A DNA stretch of 64,000 nt from Nocardia sp. NBC_01327 (GTDB taxonomy: Bacteria > Actinomycetota > Actinomycetes > Mycobacteriales > Mycobacteriaceae). The notes beneath the pieces are model-generated. The model was not told where the DNA came from, did not search any database, and saw nothing but the letters and a program-made list of their open reading frames with translations. Below, piece after piece: positions 23,522 through 31,843 of this stretch. The DNA lies in contig NZ_CP108383.1 of NCBI RefSeq assembly GCF_035958815.1, positions 2,170,001 through 2,234,000 of the forward strand, in the 5' to 3' direction. The translations under genes and the position numbers were made by a program. Within the stretch, counting starts at the first letter, position 1; the number at the start of each line of letters is the position of its first letter.

Positions 23522-24210
23522 CACGGCATTGCCGGTTCGAGCCAGGCGCTGACGCTGTCGAGCAGTGCGGCGGTGAGGGTTTCGAGTAGGCGGCGGCCGG
23601 CCTCGGCTTCGGCGGCGGTCGGGTCGCCGAGAATGCCGGTCTCGGTGACGGCGCGCACGCCACCGGAACGCAGCAGAGGCATGATCTCGGGGAGCGGGCG
23701 TGGATCGCCGAGTACGGCGCGATCCATGTGCACGAGTTCGGGTTTCAGCGTCAGCATCAACGATGTCTCCTGGTGCCCGGCGTGCGGATCGCCTGCCCAC
23801 CGCGGGCAGAACAGCTGGACGTCTCGCGATTCGGAGCGCAGCAGCCGGACCGCACGAGTGAGCGGTTCGTTGTTACCGCCGTGCGCGGAGACCAGCAGGA
23901 CCCGGTCGAACGTGTCGCAGGCCGAGCGGCACAACTCCACGATGAGCAGTTCCAGGGCGGTCTGCCCGATCGAGAGGGTGCCGGGGAATCCGGCGTGCTC
24001 GCCCGCGGAGCCGTAGGGGAGTGCCGGTGCCGCCAGGACGTCGTCGCGGGCGGCGCCGAGCCGTTCGCACAGGGCCGAGGCGATATCGGTGTCGGTGGAC
24101 ATCGGCAGGTGCGGGCCGTGCTGTTCCGTCGATCCGATCGGAATCGCCAGCACCGAAGTGGTTGCGCGCACGCCGATTTCGGGTGAGGTCAGCTCGGCGA
24201 GCCGAGTCAT
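23521..24210 (-). CDS. mftE: Mycofactocin precursor peptidase MftE
   Basis: A 229-residue metallopeptidase of the creatininase fold. It frees the modified Val-Tyr dipeptide from the MftA precursor after MftC has crosslinked it. Metal-ligand motifs are IPIGSTEQHGPHLP, the Asp in MSTDTDIAS, LLVSAHGGNN and the Glu in AGHQETSLML. The ATG overlaps the mftC stop (TGATG). Length and motifs are normal for the family. Confidence 0.95.
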   Translation of the reverse strand: MTRLAELTSPEIGVRATTSVLAIPIGSTEQHGPHLPMSTDTDIASALCERLGAARDDVLAAPALPYGSAGEHAGFPGTLSIGQTALELLIVELCRSACDTFDRVLLVSAHGGNNEPLTRAVRLLRSESRDVQLFCPRWAGDPHAGHQETSLMLTLKPELVHMDRAVLGDPRPLPEIMPLLRSGGVRAVTETGILGDPTAAEAEAGRRLLETLTAALLDSVSAWLEPAMP

Positions 24211-25436
24211 CAGCGGCCGATCGGGGCGGCGGGAGTGAAGCCTGCCAGTGGGTTCTCATCGCAGGCGCGATCGGGGACGACGCGGTCCGGCGGCCCCCAG
24301 CCGAGCTGCACCGGAACGCTTTTGCGGGTGCGATGCGAGTGATCCAGCGACGGCTTCGGCCGATCGGGGATGGTCGGCATGGACAGTGCGGTGGCGCCGA
24401 AACCCTTGACGCACTCCGGATCCGGTCCGTCGAGGGGCAGTCCGGTGAAGAACTTCGCGGCCATGCAGCCGCCCCGGCACGCATCGAAAGCCGAGCACGA
24501 GGTGCAGGCCCCGCCCGTCTGCGGCCCGCGCAGTTCGGTGAACAGATCCGAACTCTGCCAGACCTTTTCGAAGCCGCCGGCATCGAGAACATTGCCCGCC
24601 AGGAAGTTCTCGTGGATGGCGAACGGGCAGGCGTAGACATCGCCGACCGGATCGATCAGGCAGACCACCCGGCCCGCGCCGCACAGGTTCAGACCCGGCA
24701 GCGCCTCGCCGTACCCGGCCAGGTGGAAGAACGAATCGCCGGTCAGCACCTGTTCCCCGTGTGCGAGCAGCCAATCGTAGAGTTCGCGCTGCTGTCCGGC
24801 AGTCGGATGCAGCTCATCCCACACATCGGCGCCACGACCGGAGGGGCGCAGCCGGGTAATGCGCAATTGGGCGTGGAATCGATCGGCGATGGCCTTGAAC
24901 GCATCGAGTTGACCGATGTTCTGCCTGGTCATCACGACCGAGATCTTGAAGTCGCGGAATCCGGCATCGGCCAGATTCCGCATGGCGCGCAGGGCGGTGG
25001 CATACGAACCCGGCCCGCGCACCGCGTCATTGATCTCGGCGGTCGCACCGTCGAGGGAGATCTGCACATCGACGTAATCGCTGCCCGCGAGGCGCTGCGC
25101 CACCTCCGGCGTGATCTTGATGCCATTGGTGGAGAACTTGACTCCGACATGGTGTTCCGTGGCGTAGTCCACCAGTTCCCAGAAGTCGGGCCGCACCGTG
25201 GGTTCGCCGCCGCCGATATTGACGTAGAAGACCTGCATTCGTTCCAGCTCGTCGATGACGGCCTTGCACTGCGCGGTGCTCAGCTCGCGCGGATCGCGCC
25301 GCCCCGAACTCGACAGGCAGTGCACGCAGGACAGATTGCAGGCGTAGGTCAGCTCCCAGGTCAGGCAGATGGGAGCCGTGAGGCCGAATTGGAATTGATC
25401 GACGAGCGATCCGGCGGGGTCCGCAGCCAAGGTCAT
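24210..25436 (-). CDS. mftC: Mycofactocin radical SAM maturase MftC
   Basis: A 408-residue radical SAM/SPASM enzyme. It decarboxylates the C-terminal Tyr of MftA and then forms a C-C bond to the neighbouring Val. The radical SAM cluster is C33-x3-C37-x2-C40 (ACNLSCVHC). The SPASM domain near the end has LCGAGRVVCLIDPVGDVYAC and CTSCSAFDACRGGC for two auxiliary clusters. It follows mftB after 16 nt. The glycine motif NIGGGEPTVRP for SAM binding is present. Confidence 0.97.
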   Translation of the reverse strand: MTLAADPAGSLVDQFQFGLTAPICLTWELTYACNLSCVHCLSSSGRRDPRELSTAQCKAVIDELERMQVFYVNIGGGEPTVRPDFWELVDYATEHHVGVKFSTNGIKITPEVAQRLAGSDYVDVQISLDGATAEINDAVRGPGSYATALRAMRNLADAGFRDFKISVVMTRQNIGQLDAFKAIADRFHAQLRITRLRPSGRGADVWDELHPTAGQQRELYDWLLAHGEQVLTGDSFFHLAGYGEALPGLNLCGAGRVVCLIDPVGDVYACPFAIHENFLAGNVLDAGGFEKVWQSSDLFTELRGPQTGGACTSCSAFDACRGGCMAAKFFTGLPLDGPDPECVKGFGATALSMPTIPDRPKPSLDHSHRTRKSVPVQLGWGPPDRVVPDRACDENPLAGFTPAAPIGR

Positions 25437-25452
25437 CGCGGTCGGCCTTTCA

Positions 25453-25746
25453 TCATCGTGGGCAGATCATCGTCGAATCGGCCAGCGTGGCAAGCGCAGT
25501 GGCGTAGCTGCGCAACTGCTGCTCGGAAACCCCGGCGGCCAGGCAGGCCGCGCGGGCGCTGGGCTCGGTATCGAGGCGGTCGACGACGCGCAGCAGGGTG
25601 GGGCTCTTCAGGAACGACAGTCGCCGGGTGCCGAAGTGATAGAGCAGCGCCCCGAACTGCTCCGGCCGGATCGACACTTTGGGGTGCAGTCCCCAGGGGG
25701 TGTCCAGGTCGAAGCCCGGGGCCTCAGTAGACACCGCACATGCCAT
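25453..25746 (-). CDS. mftB: Mycofactocin peptide chaperone MftB
   Basis: A 97-residue protein with a RiPP recognition element: a small winged-helix fold that holds the MftA leader and hands it to MftC. Family signature: WGLHPKVSIRPEQFGALLYH followed by FLKSPTLLRVV. ATG 25746 has GAAGAGG nine bases upstream and overlaps the end of mftA by 23 bp; GTG 25734 is a shorter alternative. Position between mftA and mftC is the standard one. Confidence 0.93.
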   Translation of the reverse strand: MACAVSTEAPGFDLDTPWGLHPKVSIRPEQFGALLYHFGTRRLSFLKSPTLLRVVDRLDTEPSARAACLAAGVSEQQLRSYATALATLADSTMICPR

Positions 25747-25834
25747 CGATCGAAACCTCTTCCACCAGAACCTCTTCGGCGATGACGTCGGTGGCCGACT
25801 GTTCGAGGGAAGCGTGGGTGGATTCGTCGTTCAT
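25724..25834 (-). CDS. mftA: Mycofactocin precursor peptide MftA
   Basis: A 36-residue peptide starting MNDESTHASLEQSATDVI and ending in the invariant IDGMCGVY. The terminal Val-Tyr becomes the cofactor core; the acidic stretch AEEVLVEEVS before it is the leader recognised by MftB. The gene is too short for an ordinary ORF scan. It is the first gene of the mft operon, and a candidate MftR site lies 31 bp upstream of its start codon. The last 23 bp overlap mftB. Confidence 0.98.
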   Translation of the reverse strand: MNDESTHASLEQSATDVIAEEVLVEEVSIDGMCGVY

Positions 25835-25864
25835 GCGAACTCCTTCGAGTGCGATGCCAATTTC

Positions 25865-25915
25865 GTCACTGTGTGACAGATATGGTTTCGGACATTAACG
25901 GCACCGTGTGACAGA
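25865..25915. promoter_or_regulatory. Candidate MftR operators between mftA and mftR
   Basis: A direct repeat CAC(T/C)GTGTGACAGA occurs at 25867-25880 and 25902-25915. The first copy contains the perfect dyad GTCAC-TGT-GTGAC (25865-25877); the second overlaps the mftR start codon. This is the arrangement expected for a TetR repressor acting on both divergent promoters. MftR is known to bind long-chain acyl-CoA; binding here is inferred. Confidence 0.6.
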
Positions 25916-26579
25916 ATCAAGACCCCGGCCGAAAATGAGGACATTGGTGACTCCCGACGAGCAAGACCGCGCACCCGCGCGCCGCGGCCGACCGCTGGGA
26001 ACGAGTCCGCGCGCGGTGGAGCTGATCGCGATCCGCCTGTTCACCGAACAGGGCTTCGAGGAGACGACGGTCGAGCAGATCGCCGCCGAGGCGGGAATCA
26101 GTCGCCGGACGTTCTTCCGCTACTTCGAGTCCAAATCGGCCGTGCTCTGGTACCAGTTCGACGGCGAGGTCGAGCGCCTGCGGCTGGCCTTCAGTCAGGT
26201 GCCCGATGAGGTCGAACTCATGGACGCCATTCGCCAGGTGGTGGTGGCCGCCAATGTGTATCTCGCTCAGGACGCGCCCGAATTGCGCGCCCGCATGAAT
26301 CTGCTCGGCACCGCGCCCGGCGCGCAGGCCAGCGCCGGGCCCCACTACGACGCGTGGGAGCGGGCCGTCAGCGAATTCGCCGGCCGCCGCATGGGGCAAC
26401 CCGCGGACGGGCTGTACCCGCTCGCGATCGGGCGGGCCACCCTCGCCGTCTGCCGCGCGGCCTTCGATCGCTGGGTGATCAGTGCGGACAGCGATCTCAC
26501 CGTGTACCTGGATCTCGCACTGCGAGCCTTGAGCGCCGGGTTCGCTCCGGCGGCCGCCGAGGCCGGGGCCCGGCGGTAA
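25908..26579 (+). CDS. mftR: TetR family regulator of the mycofactocin cluster, MftR
   Basis: A 223-residue TetR repressor starting at GTG, divergent from mftA. The helix-turn-helix is TTVEQIAAEAGISRRTFFRYF at about 49-69, and the C-terminal domain has the length and features of MftR. In mycobacteria MftR represses mftA-F and releases DNA on binding long-chain acyl-CoA. The intergenic repeats at 25865-25915 are its probable sites. A later in-frame ATG at 25935 is an alternative start that would leave the second repeat free of coding sequence. Confidence 0.9.
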   Translation: MTESRPRPKMRTLVTPDEQDRAPARRGRPLGTSPRAVELIAIRLFTEQGFEETTVEQIAAEAGISRRTFFRYFESKSAVLWYQFDGEVERLRLAFSQVPDEVELMDAIRQVVVAANVYLAQDAPELRARMNLLGTAPGAQASAGPHYDAWERAVSEFAGRRMGQPADGLYPLAIGRATLAVCRAAFDRWVISADSDLTVYLDLALRALSAGFAPAAAEAGARR

Positions 26580-26681
26580 TCGCTGAGTGCGCTGACCCCG
26601 CGCGCGGCCGGTATCTTCATCCGAAGCGCGGTCACGCCCGTCATTCCGGACGGCGAGCGCACCACGGAGGGGCAGCTGTTC

Positions 26682-27434
26682 ATGAAGTTCGGAAAACTAC
26701 CGGCGCGGCCCGATGCCGTGCAGCTGAAGCTGTCGACGTATCTCGATTCCAGTGTGCTGCCGGATATTCCGGCCGAGTTCGGCCATGAGCAGGTCATCCC
26801 CGCCTACGGGATGCTCGGCAACGACACCGTCGGCGACTGCGTGCTGGCGGGTGCGGCCCACGAGACCATGGTCTGGGCGGGGGAGGCGGGTCATACCGTC
26901 CAATTCGATACCGCCGCAGTGGAATCCGACTACTCGGCAATCACCGGTTACGATCCGAAGCGGCCGGAGACCGATGTCGGCACCGATGTGCAGGCCGCCG
27001 CGTCCTACCGCCGTCGCATCGGCATCATCGACTCCGCCGGTCAGCGCCATCGGGTGGGTGCGTATGTGGCTCTCACCCCCGGCGACCCCGCTCAACTCGC
27101 CGCTGCCGCATATATTTTCGGCGCCGCGGGCATGGGTTTCCAATTCCCCGCGTATGCCATGCAGGAATTCAGCGATCAGAAACCCTGGGATGTTCAGCCG
27201 GGCACGCCCGAAATCTCCGGCGGACACTACGTCCCGGTTGTCGCGCGCCGCAGCGGCCTCTTTTCCGTCATCACCTGGGGGCGGGTCCAGGAAATGACGC
27301 CCGAGTTCTACACCCGCTACTGCGATGAAGCGCTCGTCTACCTCTCCACCGAACTTCTCACCGCGGGCCGCAGCCCTGAGGGTTTCGACCTCGCCGCGCT
27401 CCAGGCCGATCTGAAGGCTCTCACCAGCAATTGA
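26682..27434 (+). CDS. Papain-fold (C39-like) cysteine peptidase-like protein, function unknown
   Basis: A 250-residue cytoplasmic protein behind a GGAGGGG ribosome-binding site. Two stretches look like a papain-fold active site: GMLGNDTVGDCVLAGAAHE, with a Cys at the head of a helix, and ISGGHYVPVVARR with a His on a strand, followed by VITWGRVQEM. There is no secretion signal. Proteins of this type appear in phages, integrative elements and scattered actinobacterial loci. It is monocistronic and unrelated to the mft genes beside it. The peptidase activity is not proven by sequence. Confidence 0.65.
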   Translation: MKFGKLPARPDAVQLKLSTYLDSSVLPDIPAEFGHEQVIPAYGMLGNDTVGDCVLAGAAHETMVWAGEAGHTVQFDTAAVESDYSAITGYDPKRPETDVGTDVQAAASYRRRIGIIDSAGQRHRVGAYVALTPGDPAQLAAAAYIFGAAGMGFQFPAYAMQEFSDQKPWDVQPGTPEISGGHYVPVVARRSGLFSVITWGRVQEMTPEFYTRYCDEALVYLSTELLTAGRSPEGFDLAALQADLKALTSN

Positions 27435-27583
27435 TATTCCGGCGCGCCTCCCCGGGCTCGGCTCGACGCCGACCTGGGAGACGCGTGGCGGTGCGTCACA
27501 ATCGTTGACTGCCAGCCGAGTTGGCGTGTGCACACGCTCGGCGGGGTCACCGCTGGTGTGCAGGAACTGTGCAACACTCAGCC

Positions 27584-28267
27584 ATGTGCTTCTCGATGAC
27601 AGCTGACCTGGTCGCCGGTACCGCGTTGCTGCCGGTCGCCGCACTGTCGCTGCGAGAGGTGAAACACTGGCGCGAGTTGCCGTTCGCATTGCTGCCGGCG
27701 ATATTCGCGCTGCACCAGTACATCGAATCCATTGTCTGGGCGGGACTGAACGGCAATGTTTCGGCCGGGCTCGCGCACGTAGCGGTATTCGCCTATCTCT
27801 TGATTGCGCTACCGCTGCTACCGACGCTCTTTCCGCTCTCGATATTGCTGCTCGAACCGCGCGGCGCGCGCCTTCGAGTGGCGCCCTTTGTGGTGCTCGG
27901 TGCGGTTGTCTCGACCTATTTCGCGATAGTCCTCGTCACCGATCCGGTGGGCGTGACTTCACATCCGTATTGCCTGGCCTATCAAACCGGTGCGCAGAAT
28001 ATGCCTGTATGGGCCGTCCTCTATGTCGTGGCCGTCATCGGACCGGCACTCATGTCGGGATACCCGTCGATCGTCGCGTTCGGGGTTCTCAACCTGATCG
28101 GCCTGGTGGTGGCGGCCGCGCTGTATGTCCAGGCGTTCGCATCACTGTGGTGCGTCTACGCGGCCGTCATGTCGGTACTGGTGCTTGTGCACATGGTGCG
28201 CCGTCGCCGACTTCCCGATCCGCATCGCTACCACGGTCAGCCGCTGGTTCCCTTGCCGAACCCCTGA
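27584..28267 (+). CDS. DUF6629 family integral membrane protein
   Basis: A 227-residue membrane protein with about seven hydrophobic helices. It starts MCFSMTADLVAG, the conserved beginning of the family, and has the early motif FALLPAIFALHQYIESIVW. The first Cys-rich helix and the acidic HQYIE segment recall metal- or heme-binding membrane sensors, but no function is known. Its last 31 bp overlap the convergent TetR gene. Confidence 0.75.
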   Translation: MCFSMTADLVAGTALLPVAALSLREVKHWRELPFALLPAIFALHQYIESIVWAGLNGNVSAGLAHVAVFAYLLIALPLLPTLFPLSILLLEPRGARLRVAPFVVLGAVVSTYFAIVLVTDPVGVTSHPYCLAYQTGAQNMPVWAVLYVVAVIGPALMSGYPSIVAFGVLNLIGLVVAAALYVQAFASLWCVYAAVMSVLVLVHMVRRRRLPDPHRYHGQPLVPLPNP

Positions 28268-28893
28268 GGCCGACCAGCTCCCAGGCCGTCACGCAGGAGA
28301 TCGAACGCATGGTTGGCGGCTCGGACCGCTTCGGGGTAGCGGTCTGCGGCGGATTCGCCCTTGACGAGGCATCGGTGATTCAGCAAGGCGAGTTCGCGCT
28401 GCACCACGATCACCTGGGCGGCGATGAGGCGTGCGGTGAGCGGATCGAAATCCTTCTCGCGCAATGCATCGGCCAGCGCATCCACCCCGCGTGAGGTGTA
28501 GCGCTGCAGCCTTGCCGCGAGAGTTTCGGTGCCGCTGATCAATTGGAGGAAGGCCATGATCTCGGGGTCGTCGTTCAGGCCGGAGTTCGGATCGCGCCGC
28601 CGCAGTGCGTCCAGTTGCGCTTCCCGCAGTGCGTCGAGGGGCTGATCGGCCGGCCGTGCGCGGACCGTCCTGGCCGCCTCCTGCTCGTGGTCGGCGAACC
28701 GTTGCAGGACAAGGTCTTCCTTGGTGGGGAAGTACGCGAAGAGGGTGCGCCGGGAGACTTCCGCCTCGCGCGCGATATCGGTGATGGAGACCTGGTCGAA
28801 CCCTGATTCGAGGAACATGCGGATCGCCGTGGCCGCGATCGTCTCGCGCAGGCGCGCCTTCTTGCGTTCCCGCAATCCCATCGGTTCGGTCAT
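28237..28893 (-). CDS. TetR family transcriptional regulator
   Basis: A 218-residue TetR protein. The helix-turn-helix is VSITDIAREAEVSRRTLFAYF at about 35-55. It diverges from the flavin monooxygenase at 28959, and the 65-bp gap carries an AGTAGA...TCTACT dyad that could serve both promoters. The 3' end overlaps the DUF6629 gene by 31 bp on the opposite strand. Confidence 0.87.
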   Translation of the reverse strand: MTEPMGLRERKKARLRETIAATAIRMFLESGFDQVSITDIAREAEVSRRTLFAYFPTKEDLVLQRFADHEQEAARTVRARPADQPLDALREAQLDALRRRDPNSGLNDDPEIMAFLQLISGTETLAARLQRYTSRGVDALADALREKDFDPLTARLIAAQVIVVQRELALLNHRCLVKGESAADRYPEAVRAANHAFDLLRDGLGAGRPQGFGKGTSG

Positions 28894-28912
28894 GCGAGGA
28901 CTCTAGCGCATT

Positions 28913-28946
28913 AGTAGATCGAGTGTATTCTTGCATCGAGTCTACT
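28913..28946. promoter_or_regulatory. Operator-like dyad between TetR and the flavin monooxygenase
   Basis: AGTAGA at 28913-28918 and TCTACT at 28941-28946 form the outer arms of an imperfect 34-bp dyad with inner ATCGA/ATCGAG elements. The right arm ends three bases before the GGAGG of the monooxygenase. Confidence 0.45.
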
Positions 28947-28958
28947 TTGGAGGATGAC

Positions 28959-30386
28959 GTGCAGACCGAAGTGATTGTGGTGGGAGCCGGTCCGACTGGG
29001 CTGATGCTGGCCAATGAACTCACCCTGGCCGGAGTGCCGGTCGTGGTGCTCGAGAAGCAGCTCACGCGCAGCGCGCAGTCCCGGGCGGGCGGGCTGCAAC
29101 CGCGCACCGCCGAGGTTCTCGACCTGCGCGGATTCTTGGATCCGCTCCTCGACCGCGCACTGCACCGGGGTGAGTTCGGTGGCCATTTCGCAGGTCTCCC
29201 AGTCGAATTGGACTGCCGGTCGTGGCAGACCCGGCATCCGTATCCGGTGTCCCTTCCGCAGGCCCGGCTGGAGGCGTTTCTCGAACAGCGCCTCCTCGAC
29301 CTAGGTGTGCCGGTGCTGCGCGGATATGAGGTGTCGGCAATCGAACAGGACGCCGAGGGTGTCACCGTCGGAGATGTGCGCGGCAGCTATCTCGTCGCCT
29401 GCGACGGCGGGCACAGCGCGGTTCGCAAACTGCTGGGCGTCCCGTTCCCCGGTACCGCGGGCACGATGTCCTCGGTGGTCGCCGATCTCACCCTCGCGTC
29501 CCGATCCGATGCGGTCAGCGATTCGTCCGAACACTTCAGCCGGTACATCAAGCGCGCTGCCGGATTCCTCGGTGTCCTGCATCCCATCGAGGGTGATCAG
29601 TACCGGTTGATATTCGGCAAGCTCGGCAGCGCGGCGCCCGATCGCGAAACACCTGTCACCGCAGCGGAAGTCGACGAAGCGCTGCGGGCGGTATACGGGC
29701 CCGAGACGCGGTTGGGTGAGTTGCGCGAGGCATCCCGGTTCAGCGACGCCACCCGGCAGGTCGAGCGCTATCGGGAGGGGAGGGTGCTCTTCGCCGGGGA
29801 CGCGGCGCATATCCACCTGCCGATCGGCGGCCAGGGTGTGAACCTCGGCATTCAGGACGCCGTCAATCTGGGCTGGAAACTCGCTGCGACAGTGCGGGGT
29901 TGGGCGCCCGGCGGATTGCTCGACAGCTATCACACCGAGCGCCACCCCGTCGCCGCACGGGTGCTGCGCACCACCCGCGCACAGGGCGTGATCATGAACC
30001 CGGGCCAGGACGAGAACCTCGCCGCGGTCCGTGACCTGTTCACCGATCTGCTCCGGCAGCCCGAATCCAATCACTACATCTCAGGCCTGATGTCGGGCCT
30101 CGACACCCAGTACCCCGGAATCGGCCCGCGCATGATCGACCTGGATCTGACCACTCCGGACGGCCCGACGCGAGTGAGCCGCCTGCTGAACTCCGGTCGC
30201 GGCCTGCTGCTTTCGCTCGACGACACCCCGAGGTCGATCGACCGCTGGGCCGACCGGGTCGATCACGTCACCGCCAAGGCCGATACGGAATTCGATACCG
30301 TCCTGATCCGGCCCGACGGCTACATTGCCTGGTCTGCCGCCGACGATCAACCACTCGAAACCGCTCTCACCCGCTGGTTCGGCTGA
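28959..30386 (+). CDS. FAD-dependent aromatic monooxygenase, Rox-like
   Basis: A 475-residue class A flavoprotein hydroxylase. It has the FAD motif VVGAGPTGLMLANELTLAG at the N-terminus, the DG motif LVACDGGHSAVRKLLG, and the GD motif VLFAGDAAHIHLPIGGQG. The overall layout resembles rifampicin monooxygenases of Nocardia and Rhodococcus and other phenol-type hydroxylases. It lacks the thioredoxin-like C-terminal domain of full phenol hydroxylases. The GTG start has GGAGG five bases upstream. A divergent TetR suggests induction by its aromatic substrate. Rifampicin as substrate is only a possibility. Confidence 0.82.
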   Translation: MQTEVIVVGAGPTGLMLANELTLAGVPVVVLEKQLTRSAQSRAGGLQPRTAEVLDLRGFLDPLLDRALHRGEFGGHFAGLPVELDCRSWQTRHPYPVSLPQARLEAFLEQRLLDLGVPVLRGYEVSAIEQDAEGVTVGDVRGSYLVACDGGHSAVRKLLGVPFPGTAGTMSSVVADLTLASRSDAVSDSSEHFSRYIKRAAGFLGVLHPIEGDQYRLIFGKLGSAAPDRETPVTAAEVDEALRAVYGPETRLGELREASRFSDATRQVERYREGRVLFAGDAAHIHLPIGGQGVNLGIQDAVNLGWKLAATVRGWAPGGLLDSYHTERHPVAARVLRTTRAQGVIMNPGQDENLAAVRDLFTDLLRQPESNHYISGLMSGLDTQYPGIGPRMIDLDLTTPDGPTRVSRLLNSGRGLLLSLDDTPRSIDRWADRVDHVTAKADTEFDTVLIRPDGYIAWSAADDQPLETALTRWFG

Positions 30387-30393
30387 GGCTCGG

Positions 30394-31119
30394 CTACTGG
30401 CCGGCGGGGTGCGGGCCGGGGTTCTCGGGGTGGATCTGCTCGATCCGGTCGCGGGCGACGTACATTAACCAGTAGTGCTCGGCGAGGTCGTCGGGATCGA
30501 CGACGGGGAACCCCGATTCCGTTGTGATCGAGTTCGATTCGGCGATCTCGCTGCGAGCGATGTAGGCGGCGATGGCCAGGGTGCCCGCATAGATGCCGGC
30601 CTCGGCCAGCTCGCCGTGCAGCGAGAACACGTAGTTGCGTGCGGCCGCCATGACCGGGCCGAGTCCGCTGAGATTCGGCAGCGGCTGCACGGCCGTGTGA
30701 CCGTTGGTCAGCAGGAAGGCCCCGTCCCCGCGTTCGATCCATTCGGGCAGCACCGCGCGGACCACTTCGATCGGGGTGAGCAAGAGCAGCGGAACGAGGC
30801 CCGCGATGATCGTGGCGTCGAGTTCGGCTGCGGGAGTGAAGGTCTGGTCGAGGCCGATGGGGCCGTACTCGACGACGTCGATCCGGCCGAAGTGCCGGCG
30901 GATGTCCGTGATCAGGGCGGGCGCCTGTGCGGGGTCGGACAGGTCGGCGGCGAAGGCGACCGCCTCGATGCCGTCCTCGGCCAGTTCTCCGGCGAGGGCT
31001 TCGAGGCGGTCTTTGCGCCGCGCTACCAGGGCGACTCGGAAACCTTCTTTTCCGAAGCGCCGGGCGACCGATGCGCCGAGTCCGGTGCCTGCTCCGAAGA
31101 CCGCGATCACTTTCGACAT
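30394..31119 (-). CDS. Short-chain dehydrogenase/reductase
   Basis: A 241-residue SDR. The cofactor motif is VFGAGTGLGASVARRFG near the start. The usual active-site Tyr-x3-Lys is not present: the region reads GPVMAAARNYVFSLHGEL. The YVFSL Tyr lacks its Lys partner, so the protein may be an atypical or inactive SDR. The ATG at 31119 has GGGG six bases upstream; 31131 is an alternative. It diverges from the HxlR regulator and converges on the flavin monooxygenase with a 7-nt gap. Confidence 0.78.
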   Translation of the reverse strand: MSKVIAVFGAGTGLGASVARRFGKEGFRVALVARRKDRLEALAGELAEDGIEAVAFAADLSDPAQAPALITDIRRHFGRIDVVEYGPIGLDQTFTPAAELDATIIAGLVPLLLLTPIEVVRAVLPEWIERGDGAFLLTNGHTAVQPLPNLSGLGPVMAAARNYVFSLHGELAEAGIYAGTLAIAAYIARSEIAESNSITTESGFPVVDPDDLAEHYWLMYVARDRIEQIHPENPGPHPAGQ

Positions 31120-31223
31120 GAGATACCCCATTTCCTACTTTTTGTGCGGGGCATCAGAATGGGCCAGGATGGAGGTCCGTACAAAAGGCACATTGATGTC
31201 TGTGCCGGAGGGGAATGTGCGTA

Positions 31224-31646
31224 ATGAAGGTCAAGCCCGTATCGGAGTCGGCAGCCGTCATCGGACCGTGTGCCGGTCTCTCCGCCGAACGGCTGGTTTC
31301 CATCCGCCAGGTTCTCGACCGCGTCGGCGACAAGTGGAGCCTGCTGGTGATCGCCGTGCTGGAGGAAGGCCCGCTGCGCTACACCGATCTGCACCGCGCG
31401 GTAACCGGTATCTCCCAGCGCATGCTGACTCTCACTCTGCGCCAGCTCACCCATGACGGGTTGATGACCAGGGTCTCCTACCCGGAGGTGCCGCCGCGTG
31501 TGGAGTACGAACTCACTCCACTGGGTCGGGGACTGCTCGACATCGTCACCGCGCTGATCGAATGGACCTCCGACCACCACGACGAAATCCATCGCAACCG
31601 CACTCGCGTCACCGAAAGATCCACGACGTCAACCGGATCGGACTGA
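31224..31646 (+). CDS. HxlR family transcriptional regulator
   Basis: A 140-residue winged-helix regulator of the HxlR type. Diagnostic features are the VLDRVGDKWSLLVIAVLEEG start of the domain, the recognition helix around GISQRMLTLTLRQLTHDGLM, and the wing RVSYPEVPPRVEYELTPLG. The ATG at 31224 is ten bases behind GGAGGGG; an ATG at 31215 is too close. HxlR proteins usually control the divergent neighbour, here the SDR, and respond to redox or electrophiles. Confidence 0.87.
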   Translation: MKVKPVSESAAVIGPCAGLSAERLVSIRQVLDRVGDKWSLLVIAVLEEGPLRYTDLHRAVTGISQRMLTLTLRQLTHDGLMTRVSYPEVPPRVEYELTPLGRGLLDIVTALIEWTSDHHDEIHRNRTRVTERSTTSTGSD

Positions 31647-31843
31647 TCCCCGCACTTGCGCGAGCAGCCGGCCTGCTCTGGAATATGCACAACGCCGAGC
31701 GGGAGCGGAAGTCGAATGCGCCGGGGATTCGATGCCCTAGGAATTGGGGGCGCGAATCCCCACAATTCTGAAATGATATCCTTTATCTTGCGAGGGCTGT
31801 CGGGTGAAGGCTCGATCGCGGGTCCTCGAAAGGGTTTTATCTG

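Noticed and set aside
27584..28267. Overlap of the DUF6629 and TetR 3' ends as evidence of a wrong call
   Set aside because: Both proteins have sound family features to near their ends; a 31-bp convergent overlap is ordinary.
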